A stretch of DNA of 64,000 bases, taken from Epiperipatus broadwayi. Lineage: Eukaryota; Onychophora; Udeonychophora; Euonychophora; Peripatidae. Below, piece after piece: positions 47,411-59,529 of this stretch. Both the position numbers and the translations under genes were made by a program. Position 1 is the stretch's first letter. Each line of letters begins with the position of its first letter. Under the pieces are notes generated by a model. It had not been told where the DNA came from, ran no database searches, and saw nothing but the letters and a program-made list of their open reading frames with translations. The stretch spans positions 808,001 through 872,000 of the forward strand of contig JAQFVV010012530.1 of assembly GCA_028023455.1 (NCBI GenBank), given 5' to 3'.

Positions 47411-48559
47411 TGCATTTATATTAGATTTACATCAAGGCACATCCCAATTACTGGGAATAGCATATGAAAGAAGTTTGAATACCCTTCAGCATTACTATTG
47501 TTTAATCACGACTAGCTCAATCAAATAAAAGAAATCCTATCTCATTGGCTAACATAATTTGACCCTCTTAAAATAAATAACATTCTATAAACAATATATT
47601 TACCTTATGGTAAAATAGTTAGCTAAATTTGAATGATGAGAAATTAAGAGAAAAGAACAAAATTCAGATTAACAACAAAACAAATGTTTATTACACAATA
47701 ATAAACTTGCTAACTAATTAAATTCTATACAAATATGTAGCATGGATAGTGGTTAACGTATACCATTAACAATAATACAAATAAAATATTAGCACATCTA
47801 GGTAAGAAATTCAATTCTTACCACATGCTAGTGATCACCTCTATGAAAGTTTTGTTTGTGTTTCCCGTCTTGATTTTTATTTATTTTGGACATTATAGAG
47901 TCAGGTTAGTTTCCTTCCAATATCTATAGCTGCACATCATCCATAAGAGAAGTGTTCCATTTGATATTTTGTGGCAAGCTAAGTACAGTCACATTTCAGG
48001 CTTTTGGTAGATACTGTCTGAATAACTAATTAGGAACTACATGGGTCTGGACTGACATAAACATAGCCAGGGAATTTAGCAATGCACTTCCATTAAAGCT
48101 TTATAACACCAGGTTTTATTCATCATATAGATACTACTGAATCAAAAGCTTGAAGTTCTTCTTACAGTGATTATTATACAGACTATAAGCCTGAATAAAG
48201 GAAATGAATGAATAATAAAAAATTTAATGATCTTTTATATTTAAACTGATCATTATCTAAGTTGAATCACTCTCTCATCCCTTATGCTTTACCTTATCTT
48301 AGTTTTTTTAATTTTTAATAGTTTTATTAAAGCGCATAAACTACCTAGTCAGATAAAGGTCTGTAAGTGATTTAATCTGATTAGGTTTTGATATATAACG
48401 ATTTTGTACCAATAATTTTTACATACTGCTTTAATTATATTTTTCAAATAATTATAATATTATTCAACAAACTAATGAAACAAAGCTTAATTAAGTCTTT
48501 TTTTAAAAAATCATTCTTTAAACTCAGAAAATATAAGCAACTATTGTTTTAATTTAACT
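47411..48559. other. intronic sequence without recognised genes
   Basis: Bases 47,840-48,130 are less A/T-rich than their surroundings and may be a repeat fragment, but I cannot classify it. Confidence 0.4.
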
Positions 48560-49240
48560 CAAATAAAACTTCGTTATTGGGATGCCTATCTTCTTTTTTT
48601 TTCAACAATTATCCCAGATCATAACATTCTCACCTGTACAAACTTTGCCATTATAATGAAATATAAAAGATGTAATCTAGAGCCAAAATATTTGGACTTT
48701 CTTCTAAAGCTAAATCTCAATGCACTTCCAACAAGCCACTTTCTTGTGATGTATAGAGGTTTTTCATCTTTGGACCCTGTTTGCTCACTCTGCCATAATG
48801 AGGATGATACCATGTTTCACATTTTCAACGATTGTTCCTCTCTTCAGGGCTGTAGAATATTAATCAAATTTATACACCAAAACATCCAATTATCAGCACA
48901 CTCATAGAAGGTTTTGCCTATGGGGCTTTTGCAATTATAAGAAGTGCAACTTTCATCACTTTCTGTCTATGGTTTGTCAGATGCTTCCTAATCTTCAAGT
49001 CAGTTATACCTGATCCAACATTAATTTTTTTACAAAAATTAAAAGATATCAAAGAAAGAGATTTGAAGTTAGCTCCTCACTTTATAGTAAATTCCACATG
49101 GAATCTTATTAATATTGGACATTAAGTAATTTAATGGTTTATAAATGTATTGCCAAATTTAATGTTATTTTATAATTTTTTCTTTTATTGTAAAAATAGT
49201 TGAATAAACCTGTTTTTGATAATAAAAAAAAAAAGAAATA
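48560..49240 (+). mobile_element. 3' end of a LINE with a poly-A tail
   Basis: The 48,656-48,907 frame encodes LLKLNLNALPTSHFLVMYRG and SSLDPVCSLCHNEDDTMFHI then FNDCSSLQ. This is the C-x2-C-x8-H-x4-C knuckle found at the C-terminus of many LINE ORF2 proteins of the Jockey/CR1/I type. After a frameshift the frame continues (VIPDPTLIFLQKLKDIKERD) to a stop near 49,124. An AATAAA at about 49,203 and a 13-base A-run at about 49,223-49,235 mark the 3' end. The 5' part is missing; the left limit is approximate. Minus-strand ORF 48,619-48,813 is a shadow. Confidence 0.7.
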
Positions 49241-50724
49241 TATTTTCTAGTTTTATTTTTATAAAAAAAAAATAAAGCCTTTTCTAAACAAAAAAAAATC
49301 ATTATTAATTATCTTTTTTTTAAATCTGCAAACTAAAAGTAATTCTTTCTCGGACTCAATTTGTCTAACTCTTCATTTTCTTAAATCAAATGTAATAATT
49401 CTTTTTTCTAATTTTTTTCTTCTTAAAATTATTGTTTTAAAGTAACTCCATTTAGACATTCTCTTTAATTTATTTATGTAGTTTGATACTACTACAATGT
49501 ATAAATAAAATGTAATCATTTCTAACCTATAAAAAGTTACTAATAATTTATATATTGAAAAAATGATTATTGTATATAAGCACTTGATAATATAGTATTT
49601 AAAGTGTAATTTTATTTATTGTATGGATTTTTTTTTAATCAGTTTAATTATTAATAAAATATAAAAAACATCTATAGAGTCCAACCAAAAGATAATTTCA
49701 CTAATAGTTTCATTAAATTCTTCAATTCTATCACTGTAGTCATAGAGACAACAGTCATTAATTTGTGTTTCATAATTGTTTTTTTACATCAACATACATC
49801 AGTGGTTATTAAATTCCATTTAAGAAGCAAATGTGCACAATGACTATGATTATTCCAAATTTATTGATGAGACTCCACTTATATCTAAGAAAATCAAATC
49901 CAGCTGCTTATTTATAGATTTGGAAAAATAAATTTGTTTGAAATTTTATAAAAGCTCCATTTTTTACCATAATTCTTTAAATGTGGATTATTGGTTTGAA
50001 CATCCAAAAATGGGAAATTTGATTTAAGATTATTCTTAAGTGGTGAATCGATATCTTGAGTTGCTGGAAAATTTAATAGAAAATTTATCCTGGTATAGTT
50101 TATAAGATTCCTTGCAATTGTCCAAAATTTGTATATGCCAAAGTAAATTAAGTCTTAGTGAAAGAGTTAAAGTTCATAAAAGTAGAGTTAACTGTAGGTA
50201 TCATAACTCAGCTTTGGATTTTCATAAACTGAATACAGGTCATAAAGTATTATTTAACAATGCAGATATGTTATCTTTTATGAAAAAAAATAATTAAAGA
50301 AAAGAGTCAAAGAAACTGATGAATTCTTTTTGAACTCCTTCAATTTCATGAAGATATCCTCTTTGATGTTAAAGGTGGTTGGTTTTTGAAATGAATTAGG
50401 GGAAGGCTATTTTGTTATTTATGTATATATGTTTGTATTTAGTTAAATTTCACTTGAGGTTTAATAGGTAAAACTATGGTTGTGAGAGATTTTTAGTAAA
50501 ATTTTAATTTTTGGCTACTATTGTAATGTTATATGATTTTCTGTTTTATAAATAAATTTACATATTGTACATAAATAAAGACAAAACAATGCTATGATGC
50601 ATTTGGGAGCTACATAGGTTTAACCTAAATGAGGGGATCTGCTTAGTTAAATGCATCTTGGGGGAATCATTCCAATCTTTGCTACCATATGTTTGAAATA
50701 GAAGAATGATTAGGCAATTTTAAA
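49241..50724. other. intronic A/T-rich sequence
   Basis: Nothing recognised. The ORF at 50,112-50,297 (LSKICICQSKLSLSERVK) has balanced residues but no splice context; 49,680-50,560 might be an unclassified element. Confidence 0.35.
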
Positions 50725-51110
50725 TAACATCACATGACCACTATTCCTTATGCTTATACAATCTGTTAACACCTTAGCAATTTTCTTCATACAATATGCT
50801 ATCTAGTGCAAGCCATAGTAATCAAAGGATGCTATAAGATTAGTGCATCAAAATCCCTATCTAGTGCATACTCAATCCAATATCCCCCAAGACTCGGTTC
50901 TAGTTTATGTCTTTCATCGGTGAGGAGCCTTGGATCTGAGAGCATTGCACCTAGATCTTCCAGATCTCCAGAAGCCACCTTTTACCCTTTTTAGGTAATT
51001 ATAAAACTATGAACCAAATTGAAAACAATATTGTCTTCATCCAAGCTAATTTACTTGTATAGTCATGATATAGCTTGCACCAGATGTCTATATTGTGTGT
51101 AATTTTAAAT
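50725..51110. mobile_element. diverged fragment of the 36-kb foldback family
   Basis: Shares in order with the left arm at 35,876: CATCACATGACCACTATTCC (flanking unit), AGTGCAAGCCATAGTAATCAA, CTTTCATCGGTGAGGAGCCT, CACCTAGATCTTCCAGATCT and CAAGCTAATTTACTTGTATAG. Only one arm is present. An ORF across 50,806-50,994 is chance within the repeat. Confidence 0.7.
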
Positions 51111-51569
51111 GTTAGTTAAATTGAAATATTAGTGAAGATATTTGTGGAATTATGATGTATAATAGAATTCTACATTTGAATTAAGAGTTTATATATGTAA
51201 ATATATTATTAGAAATTTTCGCTTGGTGTTTTTTTTTTAAGTAACTGTACCCTCATCATATTTATTAAATTATTATTATTAGTTGTCTTCTAAAAGGGAA
51301 GTCCTACATACAAACCATATTATCAAGTTTTTTTCATCTCTTGAAAACCCATAATTTTTATCCTCTGTAAATCAACTTTTTTTCCATCTATTTTTTTTTC
51401 TCATCAAGACAAAATAATTTCGTTTTACAATTTAGTCTTTTTAATGTATGAATCATTATTAGCTTTACCACTTTAGTATTTACTTTGCTAACTTGTTAAT
51501 TTTTGCTTAAGCTTTTTATAGATTAACATTTGGCCGTAAATCTTATGCATAATATCATTTTCAACCACA

Positions 51570-51990
51570 TTAATCCACTGCTGGATCATTTCTAAGTTTA
51601 AAACAATTTTTTTATTCTATAATATCTTCACAAAATCACAGAAAACTTTCTTAGTCCTCCATTAATGTGATTTTATTTTAGGCCTTTTACAATCTTTTGA
51701 GTTTCAATTTAAAATTTCAGTTATCCATCTCTTGCCTTCTCTTTAAAGAACATCCAGCCCAATTTTATTTCAGTTTTTAGCTTTTTTCACTGATGTCAGA
51801 AATACTTGATTATTTTCTTTTGATCCTTTCTTATTACTTCCAACATATATCTTCCATATTTCAATGTTCTGTATGAAATCTACATTGCTCTTTATTAAAT
51901 TTCCAAATCTTAGATTCATAAATATGTATTGGGGGAAAATGCATGTTAGTAAAAACTTTTCAAGCACGTAAGTATATTTTATTTATTATT
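51570..51990 (-). mobile_element. 3' fragment of the RTE-type LINE, minus strand
   Basis: Plus-strand text matches 45,490-45,930 in order: CTTTTACAATCTTTTGAG, ATTTCAGTTATCCATCT, ACATCCAGCCCAATTTTATT and TTACTTCCAACATATATCTT, with TTTTCAAGCACGTAAGTAT at the right edge. The encoded C-terminal domain is destroyed by stops. No independent function. Confidence 0.65.
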
Positions 51991-52467
51991 TACATTTATT
52001 GATAATCTGAGAAGTTAGGTAGGATATGCTTAATATATATGTGTTAAAATTAAAATCCAATTTTTTTCATAATATTGTATAGCAAATTATAAAAATAAAA
52101 CTCTTAATTAAAATTTAATTTATCTTTTATTTATATTTGAATTTTTACATCAATAATAAATAAAAGATTTTGACTTTGTATTTTATAACTGTATATCTAT
52201 TTAAAATATATAATCGCAAGACAAAAGCTTATGGTTTCATGTTAGATTTTTTTGTTGTTGTTTTTTATGTTAAAAATAGCCTAGCATGATAATGGTACAA
52301 ATGTGACAAAAACCTGCTAAAAGCATGTAGAGTATAAAAGAATTTATATGATAGTTGAAATCATAGGTATTTGTCTTGGAATTATGTACAAAGGAAAGTG
52401 CATGTTTAACATTTAGGAATTTAGTTTTAAAAAAAGTAATTGAATGTTTTGGAGGCATAAGAAATTT

Positions 52468-52553
52468 GAGTAGCGGAAGAGACAAAGCTGGGGCCGCAGT
52501 TCATGAATTTTGAGTTTTAGAATTCTTAACTTTAACACTGCACTAAACCAGGA
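52468..52553. repeat. SINE-like fragment
   Basis: A relatively G-rich head (AGCGGAAGAGACAAAGCTGG, GGCCGCAGTTCATG) followed by the family tail ACACTGCACTAAACCAGG. Confidence 0.35.
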
Positions 52554-53577
52554 ATTTAGTTTATTACTATTACTAAATCTTGCAATATGATTCTGATATA
52601 GAATTACAAATAAATCATAGCTCTTTAAAGAGAAGGTCAGAAATTACAAAAAAAAAAAAAAACCTAATTTGCCATTAGATATAAATGTTTGGGATATTAT
52701 TATTGTAGAAAATGACTTATACATTCAATTGAAAGAGAAATTGAAATAGTAATAGAAATATATTATTTAAAATAACTAATAGAAAGTATGTGAAAGAAAG
52801 GGTGTATGAAATGAATGTTTAAAAATAGAGAGAAAACTGCTTTTTATAAATGTACAAGACTTGTTGATTTATAAACTAAAGAAAAATCAGCATTTATCAT
52901 AGATAATAAGTCTGGAATTTTTTACATGCCGGTTATAAATTTGTAGTTTAATATAATTAAATAAACATTAATGAAAATATATATATATATTGTAGTAGGT
53001 TATTAAAAATTAATGGAAACATTTCAATGCTTAGAATTAATAAAATGTAATACATTTATTTACATAGAAAAAATATAGATTTATTTAAAATAATTATTTT
53101 AAATTTGTAATATCAAATTAATAATTAATGAAGCACTGTATGCAATAACTTGAAGCAATATGAATCATCTACATTATTTTCATTCTTTATTCTATACATT
53201 TGCCACATTATGTGGAAATCAACCACCGTATTACCCATGTTTCAAGCAAATTGCCCTTATTGTGTATTAAATAGATTGTATTTATACTATTTAAATATAA
53301 ACGACTTTGTTATCTTAGTGCACTTGCCATTCTCTTCAAATGAATCTTATAAAGATTGTTTGCCCAGCACATAACATGCAGAGATTAATCAATATTCATT
53401 TCTTGTGGCAATGTATAGAATAAGATTGGAAATGCTGTAGATAGCTCATTGAAGTTTTTATACAAATTAAATAACTTATTTTCAGGGGCTATACATTATA
53501 TTTAATTCACCTCTATAAAATAATTAAAATTTTAATTACTTATTAATTAGTGTCCTGTCAAATTTTTTATTTTGCAG

Positions 53578-53815
53578 AATACGTATTCTCGACATATATA
53601 CACCCCACTGAGTTTAAATGCTTGCCAGTATTGTACTAATGTGGAAGGAAAAAATGAGGAAGAAACTGAAACCGATGGAAATGAAATTGAAGCCAAAAAT
53701 GCACAAAAGAAAGAACTGAATTTATTAATGCAACATCAACATTTTAAATGGAAAGGAATAGACAGAACTAAAGTAATCCCAGTTGAAACTAGCATGCGTT
53801 ACATGAAAAGTTATG
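53578..53815 (+). CDS. mRpS18B: exon 2 of putative mitochondrial ribosomal protein S18B gene
   Basis: Internal exon of 79 codons plus one base. It follows a pyrimidine-rich acceptor ending TTTTGCAG and precedes the donor GTAAAT (phase 0 in, phase 1 out). The translation starts NTYSRHIYTPLSL, runs through a Glu/Asn/Lys-rich linker and ends DRTKVIPVETSMRYMKSY. From memory of the family, arthropod mRpS18B proteins have a very similar D-R-T-x-x-I-P-V-E-T-S-x-x-Y-L-x-S segment just before the conserved zinc-binding core, so this would be the N-terminal extension of a small mitoribosomal subunit protein. The zinc/core domain (CPICRDE-type motif) should follow in the next exon; I could not find it before 64,000. 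Two cysteines (CQYC) sit near residue 14 of the exon. Identification is by recollected similarity, not by alignment. Confidence 0.66.
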
Positions 53816-54124
53816 GTAAATATTGAATTTTATTATATTTTATACAAACAATTGATGTCAGGGCAACACTACAATTAGTAAGTAAATAGGAATCCATTTA
53901 CTGCCTTAATGTTGTGCTGCCTTGACTACATATTCAAATGGTTAATTTAAACATGAGGGCTGAATAATGAAATTTACATACAATAAGTAGTTAGTTGTTG
54001 GTAATTATCTGTTTATACATAGAGAAAGGCCTATACCCTGGAGTTTAAATTTGTGCCAGATAAAACTTTGAATATTTTCAGATTTTTTTTTTAAATAATT
54101 GACTTATAGTCAATGCAATTTATT

Positions 54125-56950
54125 ATCCAATCATCATTATCATTTTCAATCGTTATTGATTCACTACAGAATAATAGTCTTCAATTCAAATTTAATCCAG
54201 TTTCTGCAATCCATAGCCTTTCTTCTCAGCATCATACGACAAACCTTTTTATTTCATCAACCAAATCTTTTAAAATTCTTGGGATAGACAACTTTAAGAC
54301 TTCTATTGGTTATTTATTATCATCTCTTCTAGTAATATGTCCAACTCCATTTCAGTTCTCTAATTTTTTCAGTTTTGTTCTCTCAGCCATGTATTTCATT
54401 TTTGATCTCTTATTATTATTCCTAACACACATCTCTCCATACTATACTGAGTGATCTGAACCTTCATTATTTCTGTAAATATCTGAATCCTTAAGTAAGA
54501 AATGCTAAAACATATCTCTCAAAAACATTCTTTTTCAAACACATAGGCTTATTTTATTTTAATACTAAGTTATTTCCACCAAAAGTATTCCATTCAAGTT
54601 TATTCGGTGATTTATTTTGTCCATTATATTTCTATCCGTATTAAGAATCTGACCATTAAATTTGTAATTGTTAACTTCTTTTCATGATTATCCATCTTTA
54701 TTTTGTGCTGAGAAGATCTATTGAACATTACTTTATTCTTTTTATTATTTATCATTTTTTACTTTTATCAGATAATTCTTGTACTATTTTCTGTTCTGAA
54801 GTTGTGAAGCATTAATTACAAAATTATCTACAAAATATAAATGTCTTATTCCTTTAGCTTTCCATTTGAATGCACAGAAAACTTTTTGTAAATCTGCTAT
54901 AATGAGTTTTGGAAATATAGAATAATACTGTCATTTACCCTTTTCAATCTTAATGTTCTTAGTTCAATCTAATTGCTGCTACTTTATTTTTATAAATATT
55001 CTTCAGAAAATGACATTTTGGGTATATCTTGTGGTTTGAAAGTTTTAATCACTGTGGACATGCTTACAGAATCAAATACCTTTTCATAATCTATAAATCC
55101 ACAGCATAATGTCAAACCATATTCATTGATCCTTTCTATAATTTCTTTTAATGCTGGGATGTGATCCATTGTACTAAAATCACTTTTAAATCTAGCTAGT
55201 TCTTCTGCCTGGTTTAAGTCCAAATTTTGCTTATATGAATTGTAATTATTTTGGTAAAGATTTTGTATAAAACTACTACAGGACTGATATTGATATAAAA
55301 AAGACCTTAGAAATTACAGATATATCAGTCTTTTTTTATAATATTACCAATATATTATTAAAAAAAGACTGATGTATCTGTAATTTCTAAGGTCTTTTTT
55401 ATTACTTTTCTTAAATATCAATCTTATAACCACATTATTCCAATAATCTGATACATTTTTATCATAGACATTTGATATTAGTTTTGCCAGCAATTTTTCT
55501 ATTTCTTAATCTGCTTCTTTTAAGATATCAATAATAATTCCATCATGTTTTCCCCTTCATAGATTTAATTGCATGTCTCACTTCTTCAGATAGTTGGCAA
55601 TTCTGAAGATTAATTAATTGTAGTGGTTATTTTGTTTCTTGTTCTTTATTTTTATATAATTTCTTGTAGCAATCTTTCACACATTTCATGATATGTCCCT
55701 CTTTTCAATAATAGTAATAGTTCCATGTTTTTTCTTATTGCTGAAACAACTTTTCTTCCAATATGAAGATATTTATGTTTTGAAACTTTTATTCTCTTGC
55801 TTGGTTTTCCTTGCCAATTCACAATTATTCCTTTCTTACATCATTATTCATTCTCTTTCATATCAGTTTATAGAATTCCAGATATTCAATTCTTCTTTGG
55901 TCATTTTAAAATATTTCATATTTTTTCCTTTCATTATACATTGTCTTTTATCAGTTGAAAATCTACTAATGAATTGCTGCTTTTTTGTGCCAGATGTATC
56001 AGTTGTCTTTTTATTGATTACAATTAAACGTGAACCATCTTCAAAATCTGTCAGAAATTTTAAAATATTAAGTATAATTTAAATTGATTCTGAAGGTTAG
56101 AAGTATCAAATATTAAAATTGTCTTTTTAATAGGTTTTGTCTCTCTAATTTTGCATAACATTCACCTTATATTTTACTAATTAATGATCACTCTTTGTAT
56201 TGAATCCATTACGAACATTACAATCATGAAATATATATTTTCTTTAGTCAAAGTATAATCCAATTTTTTTGTACTTTTATTTAGATGTTTCTATGCCCAT
56301 TTCTGTTTAGCATTTTTTTCTAAGAAAGAATTCATAATATATAATTTTTCTGCGAATTCCACAAATCTGAGCTCTTTCTCATTTCTGGCACATAATCAAA
56401 TTTACCCACGGCACTTTTATTTTTCAATCATTATCTAATTTTAGCATTAAAGTTTGTTATGACAATTTTAAAATGTTTGTTATGATTAAAAGTGTTCTGC
56501 ACATCTATATAAAAATTCTTCATTTCTTCATCACAATATGAACTTATTGTGATATAAACTTGAATTATCTGCATTTGGTATCTTATTAAATTGAATAACT
56601 AATCTTGTCTCTCTGCCTGATGGGATATCCACAATATTGTTTTTCACTTATTATTTATAATCTCAGTCCATTTGTGTTTCCAGTATTTACGATTTTTAGT
56701 ATGTAGCCACTTTTTAAATCAATTGTTTCTTTATTTTTTCTAGTAACTTCACAAAGTCCAATAATATCTCATTTAATATTAGACAATTCTTCTAATTAAT
56801 ATGATCTTTCTTCATTTGAATGTACTCTGCAAATGTATGTTGTTGAATAAAAGATTATTGAATTAGCACCTATGTCCACATTCATGAGATTTTTAGTACT
56901 CTTTGCCTTTGTCCAACAACCACTACTTTAACTAATGACTTTACAACTTC
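54125..56950 (-). mobile_element. near full-length but heavily decayed RTE-type LINE, minus strand
   Basis: Colinear with the copy at 45,459 but older, and it also retains the endonuclease region. From the 5' side (about 56,900 downward): HSNEERS..LEELSNIK and DIIGLCEVTRKNKETIDLKS (APE-like endonuclease N-terminus), then IQVYI and NFNAKI around 56,450-56,560, then KSAVGKFDYVPEMRKSSDLW near 56,350-56,420. The RT fragment at 55,223-54,990 reads ARFKSDFSTMDHIPALKEI and GFIDYEKVFDSV, the same blocks as the 45-kb copy. Numerous stops and frameshifts. The 3' end is near 54,125, with a weak ATC/ATG-repeat tail. A short inverted duplication (55,295-55,402) interrupts it. It lies just downstream of mRpS18B exon 2. 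Confidence 0.75.
55295..55402. repeat. near-perfect palindrome inside the old RTE copy
   Basis: Arms of about 46 bp: ATAAAAAAGACCTTAGAAAT, TACAGATATATCAGTC then T-run, inverted after ~16 A/T bases with a single arm mismatch (ATATATC against ATGTATC). In the 45-kb RTE copy this sequence (GTCTGTAATTTCTAATATCT) is present once, so the second arm is a new inverted duplication. Confidence 0.85.
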
Positions 56951-58579
56951 CTGGGAATAAGAATGATAATTTAATTTTATCTATCATGGTTATAAATATC
57001 TAATAAATTAAAAAAATCATTCACACACAGTCATTTTGCTTTCAAGAAAACTCACCTGATATTTGAATTAAGAATTGACGTTTCTTGATCTTAAACAGAA
57101 AGGTAAAAAGTCAATAAAATATGTAATAAAAATATTAAAAAAAATTGGCTCATTTGCATGCTGAGCTGAAATTTGTTTGGTAATTAACTAAAAATCCAAT
57201 TCTAAACGTTTTATATCGATGGCATTATCAGAAATATCAAGTTACTATGTGTAAATGGCAGAGGAATTTCTTAGGCACGCAGAATATGTGGATTAGTGGA
57301 ATTTATTTAGAGCTGTGAAAAATTTTAAAAATTTGGGAAATTCTAAATTATCATAAGATCACCTATTTAGTTTAACGATTAGAAAAGGATTAGTTAACTC
57401 CCAACTGTAATTTATTGGTTAAAGAACCAGCTGCTTCAAAATCCTAAATAGTGTTAAGTGTGGATCAATGTTTTCAAAGCATGACTTAAATAGATTGGAA
57501 TTAAAATAGGAAAGTTAATTTATATAAGTTGACATTTATGATATTTAAAACTTGCAATGTAACTTGGAATATGTTTAGTAATTTAATTAGTGACTATAAT
57601 TGTGGTAGAGATGTTAACATTTATTTATTTTAAAATTTCTGGAGATTAAATGCAATACATGCATGGTCAAAAGTTACACTGAAGATATTGATATGAAGAA
57701 TAATTCAACTTATGAGTATTCATATCCAACAGCAAATGCAATGGAAGAAGTTGGCAAATTATGTAAATAACATAGGACTGCATTTCTTGAGATAGACTAC
57801 CGTAAGTATAATTAAAATCAACATTACATGACATGATATATTTACTCTTATGCCTCCAAGAGCAATTATCTTTGTCTTATTTTAGAGCCATTTTCTCAAT
57901 GGACATCAAATCATAAAATGCTATAAAATCCCCCATCTTCACATTGATCAGTTTTTGGCTTTTGCATTTATTAATAGAAACTAGAATTCAAAGCCTTAAC
58001 TAATGCATTTAGGCATCTAATTACCAATAATCTGAAATTTAAAAAACCCTAAGTTTTAATAATATAACTACATCGGGGTATTTGGCGCCATATTGAATTT
58101 TTTAAAAAGTGACTTGAGGCAATTTTCATAATTTATTACTTGCTATATATTAACAGAAAATAGAAAAACAATAAGGCTAAGACAAATAGTGATTACCATT
58201 AAAAGTAAGAGAAAAAAAGAAATTTCAGCATCCAAAAAAATTATTACTGTATTGTTTGTTCATAATTTTTAATTTATCATTAACTAAGTTTAAAATTACA
58301 TCTTCATTGATAATTTCTTTGTATTCGTCACAAAATTCTCATTCAAATCATATATAATACTTCTTATCTCAGATAATCCATAGCTTCAGGACTTAAAAAA
58401 AGTAGTAACATAAAAATTCTTCATTTTTATTTTGTACCCCAAAAGTTAAAAAATCTCAAAGCATCTATAAGAAAAAAATTTATACTAATAAAAGATACAA
58501 AATAAATTATTTCCAGAAGGTTGATATGCATTTGTAATCATATTAATTCACTTCTTGTCTATCCAAACTAGAAATTGAA
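56951..58579. other. non-coding sequence downstream of the old RTE copy
   Basis: No gene recognised. A GTAAGT at about 57,801 follows open sequence (YTEDIDMKNNSTYEYSYPTA at about 57,673) that is closed by a stop before the site, so I do not call an exon. The expected mRpS18B zinc-core exon was looked for here and not found. Confidence 0.4.
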
Positions 58580-58930
58580 GGCTACTACCTGCATCAATGA
58601 TAAAATGAGTTTCCTCTCTTTATTTTATATTTTTCGTGTACACCATTGATGTTTATTTTTTTTGTGCTCACCAGTGATGCTATCTTGTTACATTTATTGT
58701 CCCACAGAGATATAATTTATTTGCATATAGCTTATTTGATTTTTATAGACTTGAAAATAATGTGATGTAAGATGTGACAAAACTTCATGAGAACCATGGC
58801 ATAGGCAAAAATCAGGATTTGATTCTTTGCCTGTGTGTAATTCCATGTGGTGTACAGCCATTGTGGCTATCACCACACATACCAGTTGAAACCTCTCTTT
58901 ATTGATTTTAAGAGTTTATAGTTACACATG
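58580..58930 (-). repeat. unclassified, less A/T-rich stretch, probably repeat-derived
   Basis: The minus-strand frame 58,876-58,694 reads VIATMAVHHMELHTGKESNP then DFCLCHGSHEVLSHLTSH, and composition is richer in C/G than nearby. The ESNPDFCLCHG-like wording recalls peptides translated from dispersed repeats, not a protein family I know. No splice sites framing an exon were convincing. Confidence 0.25.
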
Positions 58931-59341
58931 GTACTATGCCCAGTAAATTTTATGATTGCTTTATCAACGGCAACCTTTCTATACATCTGATAATCAGTCT
59001 TAAAATTTACATTGCACTGCTCTATAATACCTTAATTTTATATATAAAAATCATTACTTGTTATACAAATACAGACATGCAAGTACAAACACAAACTAAT
59101 ACAAATATAAACACATTAATAAATTATTAAAACTTTTGCAAATCATTGTCTATAAAGTAAGATTGCTCAAACTTGGATCAGAGCCCCAAAATTACATTGT
59201 ACCTAAACCTTTACTGTCATTATATTTGAATTTGAGTACAAGTATAATTTATATACTACACAGTCACACTAATACAAATGCAAGCACATTAATAAATTAT
59301 ACATTTATCAAATAATAAAAAAATTTAAATTGAATACTTAC

Positions 59342-59408
59342 CTGTATTACGTTTATTTTTGGGGTGAAGGCCTTGAAATTGTAAATCATAGAAGCATGTT
59401 AAATCCAT
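59342..59408 (-). CDS. candidate first coding exon of an unknown minus-strand gene
   Basis: On the minus strand an ATG in good context (AATAAAATGGAT) opens a 22-codon frame reading MDLTCFYDLQFQGLHPKNKR, then NT, and ends at a perfect donor (CAG followed by GTAAGTATT, phase 1). The codons are mixed and C/G-containing compared with neighbouring sequence. It lies immediately beside an RTE LINE fragment (59,430-59,525), so it could instead be unrecognised transposon sequence. I do not recognise the peptide and found no convincing downstream exon. Confidence 0.28.
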
Positions 59409-59429
59409 TTTATTAAGGAGTCTGGCTGA

Positions 59430-59525
59430 TAAAAAAATTGTGTCTTTGTCTTCTCCGTGCTATATAATTCTTGATAGAACTCTTCTACACTTTTCATGAT
59501 ATATCATCTTTCTTTTTAGTAATAG
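59430..59525 (-). mobile_element. short RTE-type LINE fragment
   Basis: CTATATAATTCTTGATAGAA, CTTCTACACTTTTCATGATA and TCTTTCTTTTTAGTAATAGT match the linker region of the 45-kb RTE copy near 46,990-47,085. It is directly followed by a foldback-family fragment. Confidence 0.6.
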
Positions 59526-59529
59526 TTAA

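Larger units (their letters stand above)
34356..53577 (+). other. 19.2 kb intron 1 of the putative mRpS18B gene
   Basis: Bounded by GTAAGT at 34,356 and TTTGCAG ending at 53,577, both phase 0, so the flanking exons join in frame. It contains a foldback element, an LTR retrotransposon, an RTE LINE, two other LINE 3' fragments, tandem duplications and SINE-like pieces, listed separately. An extra exon inside the intron cannot be excluded, but none was recognised. Confidence 0.6.

Noticed and set aside
50806-50994. 62-codon plus-strand ORF rich in Ser
   Set aside because: Falls inside a foldback-family repeat that is non-coding in the other copies.
55693-56082. 129-codon plus-strand ORF, strongly hydrophobic
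   Set aside because: Antisense to the decayed RTE copy; the hydrophobicity is a product of T-rich codons.
57600-57806. Candidate plus-strand exon before GTAAGT at about 57,801
   Set aside because: The open frame with good composition (YTEDIDMKNN...) ends at a TAA before the donor, and the alternative frames contain stops.
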